A DNA stretch of 64,000 nucleotides from Symbiodinium natans. Its lineage: Eukaryota; Sar; Dinophyceae; Suessiales; Symbiodiniaceae. The first letter of the stretch is position 1; every line of letters begins with the position of its first letter. Shown here piece by piece: positions 23,801 to 31,964 of the stretch. The notes beneath the pieces are model-generated. The model was not told where the DNA came from. It saw only the letters and a list, made by a program, of their open reading frames with translations, and searched no databases. The stretch covers positions 186,001-250,000 of the forward strand of contig CAJNDS010000136.1 of the NCBI GenBank assembly GCA_905221605.1, read 5' to 3'. The position numbers and the translations under genes are program-made.

Positions 23801-26800
23801 CCCCCAGAAAAACCAGAAACTCCTTGGCTAAGTTTCGAGTTTGAAGGCTTTCAGATTGGGAAGAGGTGCAATGCATGCAAGGGATTCCATGAAGCATGGA
23901 AACTTCTGGAATTGAAGACCGCAGGTTAAACGGATGGCATTCTTCACGTTCAGGGTTTAGGGTTTACAGTAGGGTTTAGGGTTTAGGGGCTCCTTGCAAG
24001 GATTCGCTGGTCCAGGATGGTCTGCGCACTGCGTTTGGCCGTTTGTTGGCCGCTTCGCCCTAAAGCTCCTGCAGACGCCCCAAGGCCTAAAACCCCTTAA
24101 GCCGCAAACCCACAACAAACGTGCCACACCGAAGCGCCGAAGGTTTCAGGGTTTGGGGGTTAGGGGTTTAGGGCCTAGGGGTTTAGGGTTTAGGGGTTTA
24201 GGGCTTAGGGGTTTACGGCTTAGGGTTGCCAGACAAGGCTCAGGGGTTCCGGATGCCGCGACTATGCCGGGGTCCCGTGTCGCTCCTTTGTGTTTGTTTA
24301 CGAAGGGCGCCTAAGCACTGAGTCGAATCACTAAACCCTGAACCCTGAAACCTAAACCCTAAACCCTAAACCCTAAACCCTAAACCCTAAACCCTAAACC
24401 CTAAACCCTAAACCCTAGACCCCAAACCCTAAACCCCAAACCCTAAACCCTAAACCCCACAATAAACCCTAAACCCTAAACCCTCCAACCCCTTAGGGCT
24501 CCATTACCCGGCCCCCACCCCTCACCCGGCCCCCTTGCAGGCGATCTTCCCGGAGGATGGCCTGTGGTATGACTGCGTCGGGGGCCCTAAAAGACAAATA
24601 TTGTGGGGTTTAGGGTTTAGGGCTTGGGGTTGAGGGGGGTTTGGGGCCTGGGGTAGTCCCAGTCTCGTGTTCAGTGATAAGGGGCTGGGGTTGTATGTAG
24701 GGTCTAATGAAGGGTTAAGGATATCAGCGAAACACCAGCTGCAAATGAACATGCAAATGATTTCTTGAGTGCCGTTGGATGCCGAGATGACGTATACCGT
24801 GTGGGGGAACGAGGCACAACAGACATCCCTCCTAGAAACCACAAAAGTTGGGTTTAGGGTTTAGGGTTTAGGGTTTAGGGTTTAGGGTTTAGGGTTTAGG
24901 GTTTATTTTTTTTTTTGGGGGGGGGGTTCTTAGGCTCGCGTGCCATGGCCGCGGCGCGAGGGTACAGATCCGGGTGAGAGAAGGTCACTGGAAAGGTTGA
25001 AGAACCTGTGAACCCCATGCACAGAAGGGTTTAGGGTTTAGGGTTTAGGGTTTAGGGTAGATCAGCAGCAAGCCCAGACGTTGCGGCCTCAAAAATATAG
25101 AGCTTCGGCACCGGACGGCATGGTGAAAAGTCGCAGGCAGGGGGTTGGGGGGTATGAGTGTCGCTGGTTTCGGGGAGATGACGGGGTATGCGCTTTGGGG
25201 AGAGGGCTTTGTCGGGAAACTGCCGCCTGCTCCGAGGTGATCACGGAGCAGACGGAGAAGGGCTACAAGCGCCTGGGCTCTCCTCCAGGCTATGTTTGGT
25301 ACCTACAATGCCCAAGATAACCGTGGCTAAATCCCACTTCTAGGTACTCTACTGCGGCTCTGACTGGGTTGTAAGTACAGTTTTCCTTGAGTACCTTTTA
25401 ATACCTTTTAAAGCAAGCCCCGCGCCAAGTACCGTGGCAACCCACGCGGCATCCAGTCAACGTCCCAAAGCCTTCAGCATCCTCCTAAACCCCCTAAACC
25501 CTAAACCCTAAACCCTAAACCCTAAACCCCTAAACCCCTAAACCCCTAAACCCTAAACCCTAATCCCTAAACCCTCAAAGCCCAGGATCACCTTCATGGA
25601 CTACGGGAGCCGGGCCGAGGTCAGGTTCGACCAGATCCGCCTGCAGACCTCGGGGAGCCCGGGCTCCACGTTTCATTTTTTTTTGCTTGCTTCTGTAAAT
25701 TATTATTCTTACTGTTATTACTATCAGTATGAATATTACTATTATTATTATTATTATTATTACTATTATCATCGTTATTGTTATTGGTATCATCGTTATT
25801 GTTCTTGTTCTTGTTCTTGTTCTTGTTCTTGTTCTTGTTCTTGTTATTGTTATTTCATGAATTATTGTTATTGTTTGGGAGGCCCTTGTGATTCTAAGGG
25901 CAGCTACATGGAGGCCCCCAGGTTGTGTAGGGCATAAAAGGGTTATGTAAGGGGTCCCCCTTTTACGGACCCATGCTGAGGGACCAAGTACCTATCCTAA
26001 GAGTGATGTGAAGTAGGGTTTATACTACTGTTTTTGGTGAGTGTATATAAGGTTCCTTTTTTTGATACTGGTGAGTGTAGATATTTGGTGTCCTTTTGGG
26101 GATACAAGAAATATAAGCCCTGCTTCAATGTGAGAGGACCAGGTTCCAGAGCCAGAGGGTTGCTCTTGAGCTCAGGAAACCCTAAACCCTAAACCCTAAA
26201 CCCTAAACCCTAAACCCTAAACCCTAAACCCTAAACCCTAAACCCTAAACCCTAAACCCTAAACCCTAAACCCTCAGGAAAGTCGGACAGCAAAAGCGCA
26301 CAATCAAAGAGGCCGGGTCCGACTTGCGCGGATCTTGGCCACACTTGCTGGTTTGGGGTTTAGGGTTTAGGGTTTAGGGTTTAGGGTTTAGGGTTTAGGG
26401 TTTAGGGCCGACTGTAGTTTCAAGTCAGTGCGCATGATGCCTTCTCTTGGAGCGCGGCATGTGACGTGAAGCCCGGTGTGGCAGCGGCCCCCTGTCCTTG
26501 CGTGCGGAGTTGGGGCTTTGACATGTGGATCAGTAGCCCTAAACCCTAAACCCTAAACCCTAAAACCCCTAAAAGCCTACAACCCCAAAACCCGAAAGCC
26601 CTTGGTAGGTCACCACGCCGGCGGGCTACAAGATTCCGGAGAGCATGCAGATCCAGCCTCCCAGCTGACCTCGGAGGGCATCTTCTGGGCTCTTTTGGTG
26701 TAGGGTTTAGGGTTTAGGGTTTAGGGTGGGTTGAGGGTTGAGTTAAGGGGTGAAGGAGGGACCCCTGGAAGGAACCCCCCGTCCCCCCCATGTCGCTGCC

Positions 26801-29800
26801 CCCCCCACCCCTCCCCACCCCATGGGTTTGGTTTAGGGTTTAGGGTTTAGGGTTTAGGGTTTAGGGTTTAGGGTTTAGGGTTTAGGGTTTAGGGTTTAGG
26901 GTTTAGGGTTTAGGGTTTAGGGTTTAGGGTTTAGGGTTTTAGGGTTAGGGTTTAGGGTTTAGGGTTTAGGGTTTAGGGTTTAGGGTTCAGGGTTCAGGGT
27001 TCAGGGTTCAGGGTTCAGGGTTCAGGGTTCAGGGTTCAGGGAGGGGTTTAGGATTTAGGGTTTAGGGTTTAGGGTTTAGGCGGGGTGGGGCGGGGGGGTG
27101 GGGGGTGGGGGGGACACGGGACACGGAACCATACATACCGGGGTACCGACACGTGACACGGAACCATACATACCGTATATAGTCCCTCTGTACCTAAGTC
27201 GCCCCCAAGTAACCACTAAATATCCCCTAAGGTCCCTTATAAGGGTCCCTCCTTTAGTCCCTTGAATTTAATTCTCTGGGCCATAGAGTAAGTAGCTTAG
27301 CATTCTGAATTCGGGTTACTTAAGTTCAAGTAGTGTAGTACTCCGATTATGGTTCCTTAAACTCATGTCAATCAACGTATTTGCCTCAGAGAGAGCTGTT
27401 GACAGAGAAAAGGGACCATACTCCAGATCAGCCCCCTTCGCCGCCTAAACAAGGGACCCCCCACCCCCTTTCCCCAAAAGAACCCCTAAGCCTAAACCCT
27501 CAACCCTCAACCCTCAACCCTAAACCCTCAACCCTCAACCCTCAACCCTAAACCCTAAACCCTAAACCCTACACCCTAAACCCTAAACCCTACACCCTAA
27601 ACCCTAAACCCTAAACCCTAAACCCTAAACCTAAACCCTAAACCCTAAACCCCAAACCCTAGACCCTAGACCCTAGGCCCTAGACCCTAAACCCTAAACC
27701 CTAAACCCTAAACCCTAAACCCTAAACCCTAAACCCTAAACCCTAAACCCTAAACCCTAAACCCTAAACCCTTAGAAAGTCAAACCACGCCCAGGAAGAC
27801 GGACACTGAAGACATCATCGAGGCCAAGCGACGGAAGATCACGGCCGCTCGGGCTTGAGCCCTTCTGGACTTCAGAGCTTCGTGCCCCCCCCCGAGCCCT
27901 GAAGCCCTAGAAGCTCTCCAGCTCCGGGTTTAGGGTTTAGGGTTTAGGGTTTAGGGTTTAGGGTGGTGCGGATTTGGGACAAGGTTGAGCAGGTTGTACA
28001 CCCAAACTAATCCCCCAAAGTCAAGGCCATCAAGAAGCAGCAGCGTGCGGATAAGTTGGAGCACGAGCACGTGAAGCAGCAGGTCGCTTGCTAGCAGTTG
28101 GTGACCCGAAGCATCATGGTTTAGGGTTTAGGGTTCAGGGTTTGGGGTTTAGGGTTTAGGGTTTAGGGTTTAGGGAGCTTTAGGAACCACACTAGCAGCA
28201 GTTCATTGCAAACCCGGTGTTAAGCGGGGAACGTGCCGTGATGGGTGGAACGCGGCTCCGGGGACCTGCGGTCCCGCAGAGTTTGGAGGGGGTGGTGCCT
28301 CCCAAGTCTTTGCCTCTGGGATGCTAGGGCGTCGTTGGTTTAGGGTTTAGGGTTTAGAGTTTAGGGTTTAGGGTTTAGGGTTTTGGGTTTTGGGTTTAGG
28401 ATTTAGGGTTTAGGGTTTGGGGTTTAGGATTTAGGGTTTAGGGTTTAGGCATGCCTTTTGGGGTCTTCGCCGGCCGGTGATCATGTTCCCGAGGCCAATC
28501 CTTGTGATGGCCATGTCATGTTTTTTTTTTTGTGGTTGCGTGTGATTGTAGCCGTGATGGACACAACAACGCCGGACTTCAACCGCAACTTCCCAAGGCA
28601 GAAGCCCTGAACCCCAACTTCCCAAGGCAGAATCCCTGAACCCTAGACCGGTAGCTGGGCAGGATGCAGCAACAGCTCTTGTATGCCTTCAAGTAAACTG
28701 AACTGAATTTCCCCCCCGGCACTTTCGAAAGCGTTTTGCTGCAGTCCAACTGGCAGAAGTTCTTCTACAAAAAGGCAGGGCGGCGATGAGACTCTGCGAG
28801 GGGGGGGTTTAGGGTTTAGGGTTTAGGGTTTACCCTAAGCGCTGACACGGGATTTGGGCAGTCCTTGGGCGTCTTTGACAGAAGGGGTTTGGGGCCGCAG
28901 GTTCGAGGGTTAGGGTTTGAGCTGGGCAATAAGGGCAGCAGTCGAGTTCCTTGCGAAAACATGGTTGTTAAACCTAAACCCTAAACCCTAAACCCTAAAC
29001 CCTAAGCCCTAAGCCCTAAGCCCTAAACCGTGTAAGCCTGAAGGGTTTCCCAGACCTGCGGGTCATGACGGCTCTATTCGGAGGCTGCTGATTTCTGGAT
29101 TCGAAATTTGCTGCGTGCCAGAGCCCAAACTGGGCATTTCCGAAAGCAGGCGTACCTCGAATATACCCCCCAAATACTAAAATCCTTATTGTAGGAACCC
29201 CCAAATACTATAATCCTCATTATAGGAACCCCAAACCCTAAACCCTAAACCCTAAACCCCAAATACTCTAAATCCTTATTGTAGGAACCCCCAAGAAGGG
29301 AACCCCCATTTTCGGAAGACCCCCTTATGAATAGTCCCCAAAACAGTAGGAGAAGGGAGCCCCTATTGTCGGAAGCCCCCCAAATGGGGGTTTAGGGTTT
29401 AGGGTTTACGGTTTAGGGTTTAGGGTTTAGGGCCCCACCTGCAGGCCAGCACCCGAAGCAAGTGCGGCTTCATGTCCGGCAAGCCCCGGGACAGCATCTT
29501 CAAGGCGGCACCCGGCCTTCAGGGTTCCAAGGCCCTCATGTAGGGTTTAGGCTTAGGGTTTAGGGTTTAGGGTTTAGGGTTTAGGGTTTAGGGTTTAGGG
29601 TTTAGGGTTTAGGGTTTAGGGTTAGGGTTGAGGGTTTAGGGTTTAGGGTTTAGGGTTTAGGGCTTCAGACGGATTCTGCACATGGGGGGTTTCATAGGGG
29701 GGGGTACTCTTCTACAATAAGGATTATTCTGTTCTGGGGTATATGAATGGTACCCCCCTTTTTTTGGAAGTACCCACATGAAGGACTCAGAGGGTTGCAG

Positions 29801-31696
29801 AGGTTCGGGCGCTGCATGATGGTTCCCACGTTGAAGACATGGCGAGCAGGCAACCAGAGCTTTGTCCCTTCAGTTGCTGTTGTGCCCCGTGGTCGAGTGT
29901 CGTGCCCATATTCCGCTGTCATCCGCGACTATCCCCAAAAATCCTAAACCCAAACCCCCAAGCCCCAAACCCCAAACCCCAAGCCCCAAACCCCAAACCC
30001 CAACCCTAAACCCTAAACCCCTAAACCCTGAACCCTAAGCCCTAAACCCTAAACCCTAAATCCCAAACCCCAACACCCCAACACCCCAAACCCTAAAACC
30101 CTAAGCCCTAAACCCTAAACCTAAAACCCTAAATCCAACAACACGCCTAGCGCATCCCTAAACCCTAAACCCTAAACCCTAAACCCTAAACCCTAAACCC
30201 TAAAGCCTAAAGCCCTAAACCCTAAATCCCAAAGACATAAGTCACCCAAGAACCTCCCTGGAGAGGTGCCCGAGTCGCTTGAGGGTCGGGTCGGCTTCAT
30301 GAACAGCGGCCAGGAGATGGGGGGTTTAGGGTTTAGGGTTTAGGGTTTAGGGTTTAAGGGTTTAAGGGTTTAAGGGTTTAAGGGTTTAAGGGTTTAAGGG
30401 TTTAAGGGTTTAAGGGTTTAAGGGTTTAAGGGTTCGGGTTGAGGGTTCAGGAGGCGTGAGGCACTCGAACCTCGAGGGGCTTGAAGGATGCTAAGGCTGT
30501 TTAGGGTTTAGGGTTTAGGGTTTAGGGTTTAGGGTTTAGGGTTCCTCATGCAGATGGTGGAGAAGAGGCTGAGCGTGAAACCTCGGCGCCAGCCCTTCCA
30601 TCATGGCAAAGGTTTGTGCCGGAGAGTGTTGATGGTGCGAAGGCTTCATAGGGTTTCGGGTTTCGGGTTTAGGGTTTCGGGTTTAGGGTTTAGGGTTTAG
30701 GGTTTAGGGCGCAGCCGGACTCATGAAAGTCGGAATATCTCATTGGCTACTTGCTGGGCCATTGTGTGGATCCGGAGCCCAAGAACCTTCAGCCCCCAAG
30801 CAACCCGAAACCCCACGCCCAAACTCCCAAGGCTGGAGCACTGGATGTTGCTAATCCCTAAACCCTAAACCCTAAACCCTAAACCCTAAACCCTAAACCC
30901 TAAACCCTAAACCCATTGGTGCCCTGTCGCCACCTTGGCAGGAGATGACAAAGTTCCACGAAGCGCGGAAGCCGCTTGGAACATCTTGGAACCACTGGGG
31001 GCCGCAAACCCTAAGTCCTAAACTCTAAGCCCTAAACCCCAAACCCCAAACCCTAAACCCTAAACCCTAAACCCTAAACCCTAAACCCTATACCCTATAC
31101 CCTAAACCCTAAGCCCTAAACCCTAAACCCAGTTTGGAAAGCTGGGCCTCCCCCCTTCACAGTAAGAAACGCCTTTCTCGCCTCTTTTGCGCCCGGATAC
31201 GTTTGAGCCCACCACGTTAGGCCCCGAACCCTGCATCCCCGAGGCCCCAAACTTGGGAATGTTCCCGCTAATAAGGCTTATAGTAAACCCCTCTGTTACC
31301 CTAAACCCTAAACCCTAAACCCTAAACCCTAAACCCTAAACCCTAAACCCTAAACCCTAAACCCTAAACCCTAAACCCTAAACCCTAAACCCTAAACCCT
31401 AAACCCTAAACCCTAAGCCCTAAACCCTAAACCCTAAACCCTAAACCCTAAACCCTAAACCCTAAACCCTAAACCCTAAACCCTAAACCCACATCCCAAC
31501 CCCAAGCCCTTGTCGCCACCCCAATGCCCTGAACCCTCCAACATCCTCCACCATCACTGCAAAAGTTTGTGCAAATCAACTCGATGCCTGAAAGCCTTAA
31601 AGCCAGCCTAAACCCTAAACTCTAAACCCTAAACTCTAAACCCTAAACCCCAAACTCCAAACTCTAAACCCAAGGTTCACCTACCAGTACGTCTGA
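11854..31696 (+). CDS. SMNDC1: SPF30/SMNDC1-like splicing factor with two Tudor-like domains, 17 exons
   Basis: SPF30 binds methylarginine on spliceosomal proteins and acts in tri-snRNP recruitment. Exons: 11854-11931 (start ATG), 12456-12515, 12630-12665, 17663-17737, 22357-22429, 23369-23466, 24541-24576, 25237-25268, 25586 to about 25650, 26609-26655, 27795-27852, 28026-28082, 28745-28774, 29445-29531, 30242-30313, 30942-30973, 31675-31696 (TGA). About 317 residues. The N-terminus (LAQVEEALEQQ, LTEVIVLTEDLVKYQ) and C-terminal basic tail (KKQQRADKLEHEHVKQQ, CGFMSGKPRDSIFK, GRVGFMNSGQEM) follow the family. Two Tudor-like modules occur, near residues 85-135 (KWYNGEIKS, MVEFIGFSNSREF) and 137-175 (FPEDGLWYDC, ITFMDYGSRAEVRF); SPF30 normally has one. 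Introns are GC-, GT- or GA-AG and full of telomeric repeats. Intron 3 holds a complete second gene. The exon 9 donor is unresolved. Confidence 0.85.
12241..12450. repeat. Telomeric array in SPF30 intron 1
   Basis: CCCTAAA units with an internal block of CCCCAAA variants. The array ends five bases before the AG of SPF30 exon 2. Confidence 0.95.
13007..17146 (+). CDS. Unrecognised multi-pass membrane protein, nine exons, nested in SPF30 intron 3
   Basis: Function not recognised. Exons 13007-13534, 13736-13819, 14023-14175, 14821-14953, 15193-15539, 16154-16318, 16466-16607, 16786-16886 and 17036-17146 (TAA) join with consistent phase into 587 residues. The N-terminus has a hydrophobic segment (about residues 9-27) followed by FVCGP, reminiscent of the signal peptide plus FVAP-type transit peptide of peridinin plastids (inference). 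An acidic soluble region (about 60-255) precedes six or more membrane segments, e.g. GLLSAVSLFSLLQMAF, LWAISTWIIFMVNNITMW and LTISVLVFLATLVY. Every intron shows a 4-5 bp direct repeat at its ends and three are copies of one introner family. It lies on the same strand as SPF30, between SPF30 exons 3 and 4. An assembly join error is the main alternative to true nesting. Confidence 0.8.
13535..13735. mobile_element. Introner (CTTGGCAGCCCAG family) with right half replaced by telomeric repeats
   Basis: The left end matches the introns at 44395 and 39000 (GGTGCCCTTT, GGTTCTGGGTTCCCTTATAA). After position 13600 the element turns into CCCTAAA/CCCCAAA repeats that run to the AG acceptor. GCTT is repeated at both ends (13535 and 13736). 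It forms intron 1 of the membrane-protein gene with a GC donor. Confidence 0.7.
14358..14820. repeat. Telomere-flanked unique block ending in the GTCAGCT..GCGGGT motif
   Basis: A unique block of about 330 bp, bounded by CCCTAAA arrays, ends in CCCTGCAGAGTGTCCGAGAG, then GTCAGCTCAGCGGGTAGC and an A-rich run. The same terminal motif recurs at 52530-52570 and elsewhere. It lies in intron 3 of the membrane-protein gene. Confidence 0.75.
15686..16020. repeat. Opposed telomeric arrays in intron 5
   Basis: C-rich array at 15686-15768, then 100 bp unique sequence, then a G-rich array at 15868-16020 with GTGTAGG variants. The two arrays face each other and could form a large hairpin. Confidence 0.92.
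16323..16465. mobile_element. Inverted-repeat introner copy 1 (intron 6 of membrane-protein gene)
   Basis: 143 bp. Ends CTTCTCTGTTGG and CCAACAGTAAG are inverse; the inner arms GAATGGGGG/CCCTCATTCCC and CCCTTAAAGGG cores extend the hairpin. Flanked by the direct repeat GTGA (16319-16322, 16466-16469). The left GTGA serves as donor and the TAAG end as acceptor, so the reading frame is restored exactly. Confidence 0.9.
16612..16785. mobile_element. Introner copy 2 with telomeric repeats grown into its right end
   Basis: 174 bp. Left end CTTGCTGTTGG; right arm CACCAACGGTAA then passes into CCCTAAA units and ends CCCTAAG. Flanked by GTGT at 16608-16611 and 16786-16789. It forms intron 7; removal leaves an open frame. 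Compared with copies 1 and 3, the telomeric block is an addition inside the last few bases of the element. Confidence 0.88.
16891..17035. mobile_element. Introner copy 3 (intron 8)
   Basis: 145 bp. Ends CTTGCTGTTGG and CTAACCGAAAGTAAG, with GTGA duplicated at 16887-16890 and 17036-17039. Same family and orientation as copies 1 and 2, 100-150 bp apart in one gene, which points to a burst of insertion. Confidence 0.9.
17155..17230. mobile_element. Hairpin element, GATATGAAGCAGGG family
   Basis: Ends GATATGAAGCAGGG and CCCTACTTCATATC are inverse. A longer relative sits at about 26005-26131 (GATGTGAAGTAGGG ... CCCTGCTTCAATG), sharing TTGGTGAGTGTAT. Confidence 0.65.
18178..20571. repeat. Telomere-repeat-free block bounded by a 15-bp GC-rich minisatellite
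   Basis: The unit GCAACCCTGGCGGGG recurs at 18178-18252, 19944-19983 and, as about 27 copies, at 20157-20565. Between them lie roughly 1.7 kb without telomeric repeats. Here GTGATTCACG or its inverse occurs four times (about 18405, 18961, 19089, 19181), and GGCAAAGGCGGTT recurs at 18374 and 19804. Long Gly/Pro/Ala frames through the minisatellite are repeat artefacts. The block lies in SPF30 intron 4. Confidence 0.85.
18604..18969 (-). CDS. Possible minus-strand coding fragment, unrecognised
   Basis: Open for 121 codons on the minus strand. The central part (LQWRYKLDSFCGLADAMPAS, DAQAALARAAKMTQKQAW) reads like a real helical protein with dinoflagellate-like codon use, unlike the repeat-derived frames nearby. 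No start context, partner exon or family was recognised. It could be part of the mobile block at 18.2-20.6 kb. Confidence 0.3.
   Translation of the reverse strand: MNHTSVLRARASSCNKTLCSAAWPQTFLQWRYKLDSFCGLADAMPASLGKDAQAALARAAKMTQKQAWLDFAETIVLSYCELVNMQRPHRYPVFCAYLSSLFSGRLRALRLKMSKSLGLHV
21199..21297. mobile_element. Hairpin element, CTAGATTATGGTCCC family
   Basis: Left arm CTCTAGATTATGGTCCCTTT and right arm AAAGGGACCAGACTTTAGAG are near inverse. A degenerate relative lies at 27340-27437 (CCGATTATGGTTCC ... AAGGGACCATACTCC). Confidence 0.65.
21336..21560. repeat. Long C-rich telomeric array
   Basis: About 32 CCCTAAA units with single CCCGAAA and CTCTAAA variants, in SPF30 intron 4. Confidence 0.96.
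22453..22680. repeat. G-rich array with TTTGGGG variants
   Basis: Starts with a poly-G run and alternates TTTAGGG with blocks of TTTGGGG; follows SPF30 exon 5. Confidence 0.93.
25678..25872. repeat. AT-rich and GTTCTT microsatellite
   Basis: (ATT)n runs into (GTTCTT)n and TTATTG units just after SPF30 exon 9. Tyr- or Ile-rich frames here are artefacts. Confidence 0.93.
26826..27080. repeat. Long G-rich array with TTCAGGG block
   Basis: About 24 TTTAGGG units, then a homogeneous run of TTCAGGG units (about 26985-27040), then TTTAGGG again. Lies in SPF30 intron 10. Confidence 0.95.
27167..27300 (+). mobile_element. Element with CCATACATACCG..AGTCCCTCTGTAC end
   Basis: The segment from CATACATACCGTATATAGTC through CCCCTAAGGTCCCTTATAAG matches, in inverse orientation, 56215-56320 (GGGACCTTAGGGGTTATTAG ... 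GGGACTGTATGGTGTATATA). Two copies in opposite orientation mark it as a dispersed element. Confidence 0.6.
27495..27772. repeat. Long C-rich array with CCCTCAA, CCCTACA and CCCTAGA blocks
   Basis: Successive homogeneous blocks of variant units end two dozen bases before SPF30 exon 11. Confidence 0.95.
29552..29662. repeat. G-rich array after SPF30 exon 14
   Basis: TTTAGGG units with single TTAGGG and TTGAGGG variants, starting about 20 bp after the GC donor at 29532. Confidence 0.94.
30321..30437. repeat. TTTAGGG then TTTAAGGG array
   Basis: Canonical units change to a homogeneous run of an 8-bp unit (TTTAAGGG, about ten copies). Lies in the SPF30 intron bracketed by CAGGAGATG. Confidence 0.94.
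31300..31492. repeat. Long C-rich array in SPF30 intron 16
   Basis: About 27 CCCTAAA units with one CCCTAAG variant. Confidence 0.96.
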
Positions 31697-31964
31697 GCTT
31701 GGTGCCTCATGGCCTGGCATGGCCCAGAGGAGGCTACACCTTGGCGCTTGGCACCTAGCCACACAGGCATATGGCCGCAGCAGGACAGTTGGGGGGAGTC
31801 CCTGATAAGTAGGATTCGGGAGCTAGTGGGGGGCTTCTCTTCGCGTTGGGGGTCGAGGTTTGTGACAGAGCTGAAGCCAAGTTCCCCCCCCCAGAAAGCA
31901 TCCGAAATCAGGAGCCGTGCGCAAAGACGGCCTGTAATCTGAAACGACCCTCGACACAGCCGAG

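Noticed and set aside
30546-30616. Extra SPF30 exon MVEKRLSVKPRRQPF
   Set aside because: Readable but inside the intron bracketed by CAGGAGATG; skipping it gives the better family match.
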